From positions 67,761,564 to 67,825,563 of the forward strand of contig CAMZMU010000040.1 of the NCBI GenBank assembly GCA_947311845.1: 64,000 bases of DNA, read 5' to 3'. Source of the DNA: Poa pratensis. Taxonomy: Eukaryota; Streptophyta; Magnoliopsida; Poales; Poaceae. The position numbers and the translations under genes are program-made. The notes under the pieces were generated by a model, which was not told the origin of the DNA, ran no database searches, and worked only from the letters and a program-made list of their open reading frames with translations. Shown piece by piece: positions 11,539 to 23,519 of the stretch (positions are counted from its first letter, which is position 1; each line of letters opens with the position of its first letter).

Positions 11539-14500
11539 TCAAGGCATCGGATCCCTCTGCGCGCCTGGTGGAGCTGTCGGCATTGGGAAGTTGAACGAAC
11601 GATAGGTTCCGCCGAACTGGGGAGCCTCCACATATGGACTCTGGTACAACAGAAGAAAATCATTTCTCAATGTCTTGCGCCATTTTCAGGAATTTCATAA
11701 ATGTTGAACTCTAGGGGCAACTACCTGGGTGAGAGGAGGGTTAGGGATGGGATTGAATGATGGCTCCCGCCTTGGTGACGAATCAGGGGAGCTGCCGACA
11801 TTGTCATCCATGATATCTATATTCCTCATTTGCGACCCTTCCCCCTCAACACTGTTGAGCTTAACCCCCTATGTGGAGAAGATAAGAAAACTCAGTCATG
11901 GAAATGTTACAACATAAAATTGAACAAATGAATGAGCAATACCTGGAAAATTTTCCCTAAAGTTTTCAGGCCTTTGGCACGAAGACGCAGGTCTTCCTTC
12001 CTGGCATTAGCATCTTGAAGCACCTGGTATCGATACACGTGTCACAAATCACTGCTAGTACGCTACATCGGTGATTTTTTTTTTTTTTTTTGAAGTACTC
12101 AAGAAAACAAGGCACATAGCATGCATGAAAGGTGACAGGTAAGCTGGACATACCATCTGGCAGACATGTGATATCGTGGCTTCTATGTCAGCAACATTAA
12201 GCTTCCACAAGGAATCAACCATAACTTTCTTGTGGTTCTGCATGTACATTTCAAGTTCTTCCTCTGTGGTTTGGTCCTCAGCACCCAGCTGCTTCTTCAA
12301 GTCTTCTTGCAGCTGCATAAGAGCTATTGCACCTGCAGAAAAACGGTCAATGCCCAAAGCTGCATCATATGCTTTCAAGATATATGTATTAAAAGAACTC
12401 GCAAAATATTGATGAGATAGTTTTACCTGCTGCGGCTGTTACTTGGGATTTGATAAAATGGCCTTTGTCTCTGAACCATTCAGCTACAAACGGAACCCCC
12501 AGATATATAGCTTTCTTTCCAAGTTCTTTTGCAGCTTGTCTTGAATATATGTAGCCAATAGTGTTCAACATAACAAGCCCATATGCTGTAGAACAAGGAA
12601 AGAGATAAACTTCAGATTACAGATATCAAGGGCATAGCCAACAGAGAGCATACGGGAGAACAAAAGCAAAAGCATTGAGGGCTCCTTTGATTCGTAGGAT
12701 AGAAAAAGTGTAGGAATAGAATTTCATAGGATTGGGATGGCATATCTTATGGGAAGAGGAAGTTTGTTTGATTGTGGTGAAGGAATTTTTCCATGAGGTT
12801 AAACCTCATGTTATTTTCCTATGAAGTTTGTACTACAAGATTCCTATAGGAATTCTTCCTATGGGAAATGATCCTATGAATCAAACGGCTTCGAAGGAAA
12901 AATTCCTGTAGGATTCCAATCCTATACAAATCCTTTGGCAATCCTATGAATCAAAGAAGCCCTCGGTATTTCTGAATAGGTTTGATAAATACATTTTAGT
13001 AACTATAAATTATCATGTAGGGCCAGCTTCGATATTTTGTGCAACATTTGCTTCAGACCAGATGGAATGCAATTCATGGAAAGATTATTTTTATTTAGTA
13101 CGAGGGATTATAAATTTGATGGTTTTCGACAGCGAGATTAAAGCTCAATCTGTTTTCTTTTCAAGTGGATGATTCTAAGAATGCCATCACAATCACATAA
13201 ACTATGCTCACGAAGGCGTGAAATAAGAAAGTTACACATTGAACCATAGAGTACAGAAATAACAGCTCCTTCAAATATATCAACTGCCAGTTAAATTCTT
13301 ACAGCAACAGGTAGCAGGAAGGGGACTGAAGGAAAAGGATCCAGAGTTGAAGGAGGAAGTGAGCAAACCTGCATCACTAAGTCTGGACACCTCGGCCTCA
13401 GCAAGCCGGACGAACTCCTCTTTATTTCCTTGAACGTAAAGGTGCAGCCGGTTTTTAAGTATCTCTGCAAGTTTCTCTTCTCTTTCCTTTTGAACAGTCT
13501 GCAGTTGTACTTAACCGTTCAGCAGAATAGTAGTAGAAAGAGTATGAAATGGAATAAATATGGATAGAAAGGTGGCCAATAACAAAACTAGTTGTCATGG
13601 AGTCTTTGCATAATGAATGATAACGGAAATTATCTAAACTAAACCTGCCAAAAGAGCAACCTGCATTTTCTCTTGCAACTTTTTTGTATCGATATTTTCA
13701 TCGTCGCCAAAATTATCAAGTGAAGCCATTGATGCCATTGCCAATTGACCAATATAATCCTCAAAAAGCTCACTACCGAATAGCATCGCGAAAATTGCTG
13801 CTGGATCAATTATTCCTTCCCTGTAGAATGTTGACAAGAAAGCTGATTAGAATATGATTATTGGAAGATTCTTTAGAATATAAGGTGAAACTTGCATCTT
13901 TGGACGCAAGACAATTAGCTCCAACTAACAGTACAGATGCTGCTGCCTTGCCGAAAGTGCCAAGCCCACATGGACCCTAAGGTTTAAGTATGTGCCATAG
14001 CCTCTAGATAATTTAGTTGTGAAAATCAGACATACGTTGAGATGCCAGATTTCCCATGGGCATCATAAGCTTGGCGTTGTGCAGGGTCACTAAGAACTTG
14101 GTATGCCTCCCCTAGTTCCTGCAATAAGAATTTCTCTGAGTAAACAATAATCTTATACATATGAAAGGTATGCACACATCATACTAATTTTTCTCATGTA
14201 GTCAATAGCATCAATTCTCACATTAAAACTACCATGAGGAATAAATATAATACTATATCAGTTATGGAGAATGTTATGTATTTACAGCTAAGTAGTCCAT
14301 ACTTAGAGAAAATCTTTTAAAAAAAAGTAAAAAAAAAACATGTGTCATGATATCACATCACAGCCTTGTGGTCATTAATTAACAAGATACTACAACCAGT
14401 CCTGCTTTCTGGCTTACACCAAGCTATGTCCTAAGCTATATTACAAAGTTTAAATTGTTGGGCAAGTTTACATGGTTGAGTCAATTGAAATTTGGCAGTA

Positions 14501-17500
14501 GCTTCTTTCCTCATCGAGTCACGACAATATGCAGGGTTTAGAGCAACTCTAGCAGATCCCGAATAATGCCAACCTGAAAAACCAGTTTCGTGTGCCCCTG
14601 AAACTGGTTTTACGGGTTAGAAATTCGTCGCGCACAATAGAAACGGCAAATTCGAACCAGAAATTTGAGAAAGTACTTCGCGCTTTCATTTTAGCAAACA
14701 TAGTTGCATAATTCAACAAGATCATACATTTGAGAAAGTACTTCAAGACTAAAACCTAGATCTGCGCCGCCACCCTAGTCCCCGCCGCCCTGGTTGCCGG
14801 AGCTGCGCCCGAGATCACGAAGGATGATGCGCTGGCAGCGCTCCTCCTTCTCCCACATCCGCCGTTGGGTTGTGTGCTCGGCGCTCAGCTGAAGGCCATA
14901 CCGGAGCTGTTCGGCGTTGTACCCTTCGAACCACCGGCCAGTATACTCGATGCGTGCGAGTTTGGGAGCGCACGGACTTCTCCTCGATGTGTCGGACGGC
15001 ATCGTCGTCGGTGGTGTTGAGCCCGGACTTGGCGGACTCGGAGTCAGAGTAGTCGGAGGAGTCTGAGTCCAACGCCGGCACATCGTCGAGGCCGGCACCC
15101 GCAGGTGGCGCGCCGGTGCCACCGCCCGCAGGAGGTGCGGCGACGAAGCCGGCCAAGCCATGCCTCAAAGGCCAAAGCAACTTGGCTGACAAGCATTGGG
15201 AATTCGCACTTGAATGACAAGTATTTGGGAATTTTTCGTTTTTATCATGCCTCAAAGGCCAAAACAACTTGTTACAAAATGGTATATCAGCGTTTTCATA
15301 AGGTTCACTGACGTGGGGTGGCCACGGCAAGTCCCAGGGTCGAGTACCCTAGGTTGATTGAGAGGGAGAAAGATGAAGTGCTGGTAGTTACCACGGCGGA
15401 CAAGCAAGGCGATTTACCCAGGTTCAGGCTCCCGGAGGATAACACCCTACTTCCTGCTTGTCTGGTATTGATTATCGGTGGTGTTACAATGGCAATCCCG
15501 GCGAGATATCGATCTCGCTAGGATTTTGGTGGTGGAATAATAGCGTGTCCTAATCGGCGGCCCTCCCAGCCTTTATATAGAAGGCTGGGTCTCGGGAGTT
15601 CGCAACCGACTAGGTTTACAAGTAAGGTAGGTCTCTACCGCCATAAGCTACGCCTTCCTTGGGACGTACTCTGTCTTCTTTGGGCCCCCTTCATGGGCCT
15701 CGAGCGTTGTCTCCTAGTAGGCCGCCAGTTGGGCCCTAGTCCTTGCATGCACCAGGTATCCTCATGGTGGGGCACCTGTAACACCCCGGCCCACCCCCGG
15801 ACCGGGCCTGTCACCCCTGGCAACTCTGTAGGATCTCTAGACTGGCCCCATAGAACAACACTGGTCTTTTACCAGTTCCCGGTCGGTCACCCATCCTTGG
15901 AGTGCTCCGGGCCAAGCACGCTTAACCTTGGAGTTCCTTCCAGATGAGCTTCCGGAAAAGAAGTTGCAACTTCTTGATATGAGTATCCTATCAATCCTAT
16001 TAAGCCCTGAGCCAGGATCTCACATTCTTCCCCCCTTAGAAGACCGACGCCCTCGTCGGTCAACCCCCAGTCCAGGAACTTCCCCCCTTGGCACCCGTCT
16101 GTGCGCCCAGTGCCGGCACATGTCCAACATGTCCGCCCACTGACCCGCACACGCCCGAGTTACCGCGAGGGTCGGCTCTGATACCAAATGTAACACCCCG
16201 GCCCCGGACCGGGCCTGTCACCCCTGGCAACTCTCTAGGATCTCTAGACTGGCCCCACAGATCATCACTGGTCTTTTCTGCGCACTTTGTCCTCACTCGT
16301 GCGCACCCGGGAACCAGTTCCTGGTCGGTCACCCATCCTTGGAATGCTCCGGGCCAAGCACGCTTAACCTCGGAGTTCCTTCCAGATGAGCTTCCGGAAA
16401 AGAAGTTGCAACTTCTTGATATGAGTATCCTATCAATCCTATTAAGCCCTGAGCCAGGATCTCACAGCACCCGATAGGTAGGCCCACGTCAGTAGCCCCC
16501 GAATGCTTGGTCGAGTCGAAGAATCGGGTAAGGACTCATCTCCGGGTGCACGTAGTCTTTTGACTTGTTGCAAGATGTTTTGTTTTGAGTCGGTAATGCA
16601 TCGACCGTTGGATATGTTCATGTTTTGCTGTCTAGTCGACAGGTTCTAGGGATGATGACATAGCTGGCCTGGTTCACTCGACGGATCAGGACCAGTTAAA
16701 TGCTCTCGGGCAAAAACTTAGCTAGCCTACTTCAAGCTCGAGCCCCCGGAATCGAGCCTGGAAAGAGCTGATAAGCTTTGACTCAGGCCGCGGAGGTCTT
16801 ACAGAGGATACTGTAGTGTGATAAATTGGGCACCCAATGCGTCCGTCAGGATTTTCTTCATGCCTGCTGGCATGGGAGTTACAGGGTGAACGCAGCGGGT
16901 GCGAACCCTGGCCGGCTCGACTGATCGGCGGGTCTTATCTTTGCACTGTAAGCGCAGCATCCGAGGATCATATGCGACGGACGCATCTTGGGTATAGAAT
17001 GCTTTGCGACTGCTGTAGTCGTGGTCTTTGGATAGAGCTGAGCAGCTTTGGTCAGTAAGAACTTCGACTACTTGCTTCAGACTCGATGGTCTCACGGTCT
17101 TGTGTTATCGGGGGCGCGACAGCGCTCCCGATGGGAGTAGCCCCCGAGATTAAGCTGAATTGCTGGCAATTGAGGTTAATCTCAATTAACCTTTGTTGAA
17201 AGAAATTTTTGATGCGCTCCCGATGGGAGTGAATGAAGCATGATTTGGGGACTCGACAAACAAAGGAGTCCCTTCAGCCTGTTGGCCTACTTTGAATGGA
17301 GTATGATTTGGGGACCCAACAGATAAAGGAGTCCCTTTCAGCCTGATGGCCTAGTGCGGAATGCTCAGGCGATAATGTGACGTAGTCGAATGATAAGAAG
17401 GTCCGTCAAGAGGACTCAACAGCCTGCTGGCCTTGGAGTGGTAAATATCACGAGTTGGACTCGAGTGATCCTTCTGCTTGTTAGGCTGACGTCATGCATG

Positions 17501-20500
17501 ACGATTTTTCCTTGCTCGCTGTCGCTGATGGGACACGACGCTGTGGTCCCATTGTCAGTGTTGACCAGGAACGACGTCGTTTCAGTTCTGATTTGACCGC
17601 ACGGCGCGAAAATTTCGGGGCGTGATGATGGCTTCCTCTTTTCTCGTGCGTAGTGGGCGGCGTGGCCTGCGACGGTTGCGTTCCGCGTCCGCCACGTGTA
17701 CGGTTGGATGCAGGCCGTTGCCGCCGATGCCGTTTAGACAGTTCAGATTTGGCGGCGTCGCGGTATATTTATTTCACCACAACGGGAGAGATTGATTCCA
17801 TCCCCATTCTTGCCGCTTCCTTTCTTTGCTTCATCTTCAACCTCGCGCCTCTCCTAGCGATGAAGAAAGCGGGCGCGAAGAAGGTGGCGAGCTCCGCCGC
17901 CGCCGGCGTTGCGGGGACGAAGACCAAGAGGGGGAGTACGGCAGGGAGCGCCGCTGCCGTTGTTGATGCCGCGGGCGTGGATACGCTGAAGAAGATCCCT
18001 GGCGACTGGGTCAAGTCCGCCATCAAGGATCATCACCTGGATGAATTTCGGGAAGATGGTTTGCTGCCGCCAGCGGACCAGCTGGCCACGCGTGCGCCCG
18101 GGAAAGAGGTATTCCCGCAACCTCGGCCCGGCGAGCGTGTTTGCTTTGCGGATTTCTTGCATCGGGGATTCTCTTTCCCCCTCCATGATTTTGTTCGTGG
18201 ATTGTTGTACGTGTACGGGTCCAAATGCACGACTTGACCCCGAACGGCGTCCTCCACAATGCGTGCTTTATCACCTTGTGCGAGTGCTTCCTGGGGGTGC
18301 ACCCGCACTGGGGCTTGTGGAAGACCATCTTCAACGTCAAGAGAAACGTGGGTGCTGGTGGCACCTACCCACTTGGCGGCTTTGGCATCCAGATGCGCGG
18401 CGACACCTACTTCGCGCTGAAGCAGGTCGATTCCGTCCAAGGCTGGCGGAAGAAGTGGTTCTACGTCCGTGTGGAGTAGGAGGGCCTTCCCGACTTCGTG
18501 GCTGACAAACCTCTGAGGAAGTCGAACGCCTGGGCGCACATGCTGTCGAGTGAAGACAAGGTGGAAGTGGCGCCCCTGCTGAAGAAAGTCGCCGAGTTGA
18601 TGAAGACGATGGGCAAGGAGGTGGGTGGCATCCACCTTATTGCCACTTTTGTGAAGATGCACGTGCAGCCGATACGCCTTCGGAACCACCCAATGTGGGA
18701 GTTCCAGGGCGCAGATGACTCCTCCCGCCTGACGAATGAGGAGTTGTCGAAGAAAGAGATCGTTACGAAGGTGCGGTCCGTGACTAGCCTCAGAGCCTCG
18801 GACCCCTGCGACGTCGACTGCCCCGTTGCTCCCTATGGGATGGAGAACCCACTGCCTGAGGTGAGATTTGTTTTGCTTTTTGTTGTTGATTCTTCTATGT
18901 TGCTGTTGTGTGAACCATCTTGTGCTTGCCTTGCAGGGTCACCCGAGTCCCTCTTGTCTTCCACCTTTACCTGAAGGTGGGGTGACTTTTGAGGTGGAAT
19001 TTCCCGAAGTGGAGCCGGCTGATGAGGATGACTCTGTTCCCTTGCGACCACCTCACCTGATGAAGAGGTGGAGGAAACGGAGCAGGATGACGAAGAGGAG
19101 TACCCACCCAAGCGTCGCCGGCAGGACAAGGCGAAATCAGCGGGCTCGCCGTCCAAGAGGGTGGCGCTGGAGGACGATGGCGACTCGGGCTCTTCGTTGC
19201 CCAGCGTGAAGAACCCGATGGAAGTTGTTCCGCTGAACACGGCGCCTCCCGCTGGCGGTGCGGCCGAGCTTGGCGGGTTGTTCGACGTGGACTCCCTTGG
19301 TAGCGAAGAGGACGAGGAAACAAGGTGAGCCCCTTTCCCCATGCTATGCTTCTGTCTTTGCTTCTGCGCAGTTTTGAGTTGAGCACTCTGTGCTCAGTGC
19401 TGGCCGTGGCGCGGGTGTGCCTCCTTCTCCTGTCCGGGAACACATGTCTGCTCCGAGCGGTACGGAGTCACAGCTGAACCCTCCGGAGGCTTCCCCTTCG
19501 ACGACTGCGACGGCCGCTACGGGGGTTGTGAAGGCTTCGGCTCCCTCCGCTCCGGAAGTATTTGCTCCGTCTTCTTCGAGCGCTATGCCGCTCCATGATC
19601 ATGTAAGTGTCTTCTGGCCTTCTGAGTTATGGGTACACGACAGCGCTCCCGATGGGAGTAGCCCCCGAGGCTATGTGCAACTAGTAGAGTTGGTCATAGG
19701 CTAAAATTCGTGAGTTGTCCTCTGTTGTACAGCCTTTCTGCCGCAAGCTCATGGAGTCAGGTGCGGCGTATATCCAGATGGAACAGGAGAGGGATCAGCT
19801 TCGCCTTGCTATGGAACAGTCGAAGCGTAAGCGACTCTTTGATTTTTGTTTTTCTTGCTACTACTCCTGCTTTCGCGTCCACTTGATGCTTCGTTCTTTT
19901 TGCAGGAGACCAGGAGGCTGCTGCGCATCGGGTGCTCGAGCTGGAGAAAGCACTCAAGCTCAACGCGATGATGCTGAGCAAAAGCTGAAGGAAGCCAAGG
20001 GCGAGAGGATGCCATTCTTCAGTCTGAGAAATTGCAGGTTGAGCGCCTGCGAGCCCTTGCCCATGTTGTGGGAGGTAATACCTCAGTCATGTCTTGTTTG
20101 CTTGAAGTTTGTTCTCCCAATTCAGTCGAATTGGTACTTAAATTTGTTGGATGCGCAGATGCTTTTGGCGCGGCTCCGCCTATGGAGGTGGTGGACGACG
20201 ATGTCCCGCTGGATCGCGCTGTCAGCGCCTTCGACACCATGTGTGCTTACGCCAAGGACGCGCTTGCCAAGTCGACCGGTGCTCTTGCTGCGGTGCACAA
20301 CAACGTCTTTCCACTACGCACGCCACCCGCTAGCGTTGATGGTCTGGCCGCAGTACTTGGCCCGGAGTCTTCCACCATGACGAACTTCACTCGCACCCAA
20401 ACGGTACGCGGCTCGGAGCTTACATTCAAGCTGTTGCTGGGTCATGGTGTTGCGGGTGACTTCAAAAAGGTCGTAGCGGACTTCCCGCGGAAGCCTGATG

Positions 20501-21605
20501 GAAGAACGGCGTCATTGAGCTCGGTGAAGGAAGAGGCGGCGCGACTGGCGGAGAACATGGTGGCCATGGTGGAGCGGCGCACTGCTGAAGTTGCTGCCCG
20601 CGCTGTTAGGTCTAGGTCGGAGTCGACGTCGTAGGATGTAGTAATGGCCTCCTCCCTTTTTTATTTTGCTTGTAATGAACTTGTGCTACTTGGTGATCAA
20701 CATGAGGCTGCTTCTGCCATTTGTGTCTGTTTGACTGCGCTGTCGGGGTTTAGCCCCCGAGTGTGCTTTTGTTGACTCTTTTGTATTCAGGGGTCTCATG
20801 CTATTTGACCTTCGTTTTTGGGCAGCCTGAGGTGTCTGGTGCATCGAACGCTTCTCCTTCCTCGAGTGCGCGGCCACGGCCTGCTGTCTGGAGCAGAAAT
20901 GATGAAGTCGTCATGTCATACATGAAGACACGAATTGTGAAGTTGGAGAAGGAGCTGAAGGATGCCCAGGATGAGCTGGACGCACTGAAGTCGAGGCCTG
21001 CACCCTCGTCCGAACGGGAGGACTACTTGATTGGGGAGCTGGACCTGATTAATTGACAGCAGAAAAACTAGTCTATTTTGATTATCTCCTTTAGTTCGAT
21101 GAATGTGTCCTCGAGGTGAACACTTAACAATCAGCACAGAAGGCAAAAACACCATTGGCACCAACAGAGTAGCCCAACAAAAACACCTGCTCACAAAACC
21201 CAATTGGGGGCAGTTGGCATTGGCATCAACATGTACACCTCTAATCGGATTCAATATTCTACACTAGTGGATGGCTACCCGAGTTGTTCGGTACAGCAGC
21301 TCATCTGTGAGCTGAACAAAAGGTAGGTAGATACAATCATACAAGGAGCAAGGCGATGGCAGAACACTTTACCTGGAACTTCCCCGCGGCCTGCGGATCA
21401 TTTGGGTTCTTGTCTGGATGGACCTGTCTCGCCTGCAACACCACCACCGGCAGGAATCAGATATTTTGAAAAAAACGCAGCTAAGCAAAGCAGCCGCGAG
21501 GAGGACGCGGAAGATTACCTTGACGTAATAGGCTTTCTTGATCTCGGACTCGGAGGCGGTCGGGGTGACCCCGAGCACGTCGTAGTAGCCCGTCTCCTTC
21601 ACCAT
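11539..21605 (-). CDS. DnaJ-domain chaperone with DnaJ-X domain
   Basis: Ten exons join in phase: 21605-21519, 21432-21373, 14118-14036, 13820-13661, 13498-13369, 12585-12427, 12332-12154, 12023-11943, 11868-11725 and 11640-11539, giving 394 residues. Exon 1 starts [20 protein letters not shown], and exon 2 has the HPD motif ([19 protein letters not shown]) that stimulates Hsp70 ATPase. Exon 3 ends the J domain ([20 protein letters not shown]). Exons 4-8 make the DnaJ-X domain, including [20 protein letters not shown] and [20 protein letters not shown]. The Pro-rich tail ends GAQRDPMP. Domain order and length match plant DnaJ10-type J-proteins, Hsp70 co-chaperones. Intron 2 is 7254 bp and filled with transposon sequence, yet every exon is open and every splice site is normal, so the gene is probably functional. 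Confidence 0.93.
12677..12964. mobile_element. MITE in DnaJ intron 6
   Basis: It is about 288 bp with inverted ends: left GAGGGCTCCTTTGATTCGTA, right reverse complement GAGGGCTTCTTTGATTCATA. The interior is rich in TAGGAAT and TTCCTA. There is no open frame. The target duplication was not clear, so the superfamily is left open. Confidence 0.75.
14540..15308 (-). mobile_element. DNA-transposon fragment with 3' coding remnant, in DnaJ intron 2
   Basis: It starts GAGCAACTCTAGCAGATCCC, like the GAGCA(T/A)CTC(C/T)AGCAGA ends common in grass DNA transposons. The minus strand carries the tail of a coding region ([18 protein letters not shown], then [13 protein letters not shown]). I do not recognise the family with certainty. 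The string CATGCCTCAAAGGCCAAA occurs twice, near 15160 and 15245, about 82 bp apart. It adjoins the Tat LTR at 15309. Confidence 0.45.
15309..16491 (-). repeat. LTR of a truncated Tat-lineage Gypsy element, split by Cassandra
   Basis: Without the 695 bp of Cassandra plus its duplicated target, the LTR is about 488 bp. On the minus strand it starts TGACGTGGGCCTACC right after a GGGGGCTAC polypurine tract (16492-16500), so it is the 3' LTR of a minus-strand element. Its far end (plus strand TGACGTGGGGTGGCCACGGC) resembles the LTR end at 27422 (TGTCGTGGGGTTGTCACGGC). No second LTR is seen, so the element is truncated. Confidence 0.6.
15777..16466 (-). mobile_element. Cassandra TRIM retrotransposon, complete
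   Basis: It is 690 bp with direct LTRs at 15777-16024 (248 bp) and 16189-16466 (278 bp), a 164-bp interior and a perfect 5-bp target duplication GCACC (15772-15776 and 16467-16471). On the minus strand the primer-binding site TGGTATCAGAGC (16186-16175), matching initiator Met-tRNA, follows the 5' LTR, and a purine tract lies at 16039-16025. Each LTR has a 5S-rRNA-like segment (15885-15936 and 16326-16379), read on the minus strand as GGTTAAGCGTGCTTGG followed by GGATGGGTGACC. That segment defines Cassandra, in which 5S-derived Pol III promoter sequence sits in the LTR. The 5S promoter boxes were not tested base by base. There is no coding capacity; it needs another element's proteins. The left LTR lacks about 30 bp present in the right one. 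Confidence 0.93.
17860..20634 (+). pseudogene. antisense ORF of a Tat-type Gypsy element (Transposase_28 / putative gypsy-type domain)
   Basis: The plus strand encodes [19 protein letters not shown], then [20 protein letters not shown] and [20 protein letters not shown] with [11 protein letters not shown], the hallmark of PF04195. The frame is broken near 18217 (one base lost between YVYG and MHDLTPNG) and by a TAG at about 18477. Later exon-like pieces (19068-19328, 19715-19830 and 20158-20634) are acidic and coiled-coil and end RSESTS before a stop. It runs opposite to the LTR and polypurine tract at 15309-16500, as known for antisense ORFs in Tat-lineage elements such as Grande. The role of these proteins is unknown. 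It lies inside DnaJ intron 2. Confidence 0.75.
20823..21056 (+). other. short coiled-coil open segment, end of the Tat fragment
   Basis: An open stretch reads [19 protein letters not shown] and then [19 protein letters not shown], a heptad-like coiled coil, with a stop at 21056. It lies just after the Transposase_28 relic and before clearly intronic sequence, so it is probably the last piece of the retroelement. I do not recognise the domain. Confidence 0.35.
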
Positions 21606-22448
21606 GGCCGGCGCCTCCCCTGGAGCTTCGATCTCCTCACCTCCTGCTCTTCCCGATTCGGTTCCAGGCAGGGCGCGGATCCACCAACTGACTGGCTGAC
21701 TGTTCTCTCGCAAGGGCAGACGGGGTGCGTCCGCCGGTCGATGGACGGGTACGCCCGGCGACGGCGACTGGGGGAGTACGCCGCTGGTGGGCGAGAGGAC
21801 AGAGCTGCTGTGGTGGTCGGGCTTTTGGATTTCTGCCACCTGCAAAGCGCGTGGTGTCGGGCTGCACTTCTTCCTGTTTTCGCTGGAAGTCTACCACGAT
21901 ACCATTGGATTCGGGTCAGGTCAGTCGGCTGCTCAGGCGTCTGCGATCCTATCTCAGATCGGCGTAAATCGCGGGGCTGACTTGCAGACAATTTTTTACA
22001 TCCCATAAGTAACAATAAATTACAAAGAGGTCCAAAAGATTGAGACACGATGATTACAGAATAATAAAAAGAACTTGTCAAAAAATACTTCTAATTAAGA
22101 TAAATAAGCATATGCTTTAAGTAAATTGCTAAAAAAAAGTAGAACACCGACAGATCTAGAGTGATGGATAGTGAAGCAACAAAATAAAGAGATATAGACA
22201 AAGCTTATCGATGCTTCTTGAAAAAAAATAAGAACACAAAGCAAGGTAGTGAGTAAACAAGAACATATGAATTGCAAATATCTATACCACATAAAAAGAG
22301 CGAGACTGTCAGATCCGAGAGATCTTGATCTTAAATTTGGCGAAATCCGACGTCTCACGTTTCCCCAATGTTGTATGATGTGCTAAACAAATAAAATCGC
22401 AGAAAACCCGGCCGCTGATCCGCAAATCCCGCATGTATTCAAGACGTA
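21606..22448. other. DnaJ 5' flank and intergenic region
   Basis: It contains the promoter side of the DnaJ gene (minus strand) and AT-rich sequence to 22448. Open frames on both strands at 21637-22081 are GC-rich shadows with no recognisable domain. No gene is seen. Confidence 0.4.
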
Positions 22449-22571
22449 CTCCCTCCGTTCCAAATTAGATGACTTCCATTTGTACAAATGTAGATGTATC
22501 TATACTTATAACATGTCTAGATACATCTATATGTGGACAAATGGAAGTCATCTAATTTGGAACGGAGGGAG
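22449..22571. mobile_element. Stowaway MITE, near-perfect hairpin
   Basis: It is 123 bp with TA on both sides (22447-22448 and 22572-22573). The ends CTCCCTCCGTTCCAAATTAG and its complement extend into a nearly perfect inverted repeat of about 38 bp with a short loop. It lies just before the truncated 5' end of the GH17 pseudogene. Confidence 0.92.
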
Positions 22572-22874
22572 TAGGAAGGAAACTGCCTGATCCCCACTAA
22601 TCATGCACGAATGCATGATCTCTTACCTAACAAAGAATGCGCCGCGCCGTTGAGCCTTCAGCGTCAACATCTACCCGTCCCTCAGCCTCTACGGCAACGA
22701 TGATTTCCCGATCGACTACGCACTGCCCAAGCCCGTCGTCGACAATGGCATCACCTACACCAATGTGTTCGACGCCAATTTCGACACGCTGGTCTCAGCG
22801 CTCAAGAAGATCGGGTTCGGAGACCTACCGGTCGTGATCGGCGAGGTCGGCTGGCCGACGAACGGGACAAGCAC

Positions 22875-23519
22875 TGTCGTGGGGTTGTCACGGCAGATGT
22901 TACGAGGGGGTAACTTAGATTGGGGGCAAGGCGACTCTGGTGTTCAGGAGATGATCTAGCTCTACGAGGGAGAAGATGTTTTTACCCAGGTTCAGGTCCC
23001 CTCGGTGGAGGATCCCTACGTCCTGCTATAAATCACTATATGATAACAGATTACATGGTGCGCCAATGACGATCGCCGGGTTTAGATGACTCCGGCGTGG
23101 GAGCTCTCTCCCCTGAGCTCTCTCTATTTTGTCTATCTTATTAGGCCTGAGACGTGTCTCTTTTGATCTCTCCCCCTCCATCTAATTCCCTCGGATCTGT
23201 CTATCTATGACCTAGGAGCCGGTTTATAAAGACATCCGGGTCTCCTAGTCGCATACAAGGTAAAACCGGGTTACACCCGTACTAGGAGTCCTACTCTATC
23301 TCCTCTAGTCTTGCGTGTACTCCAAGTCTTGGACTCCGTGACGCGTACCACCTCCGGGTCTTCTAGAGCCTTCCTTACTTAGGCCGGGTTACCGACAAGC
23401 TCTCCGGCCTATCAATGTAACCCGGCCCATGGCGATGGTTAGCTGGCCTCGCCCGGCCTCCTGCCTGACGGGTCATGCTTTCCTCTTCATGGGCCTACCG
23501 GGTTATTATTCCCCCATCA
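22875..23519 (-). repeat. LTR (3' LTR in element orientation)
   Basis: It is 645 bp, starts TGTCGTGGGG on the plus strand and ends CCCCCATCA. It pairs with 27422-28066 at about 98 percent identity by eye. Confidence 0.92.
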
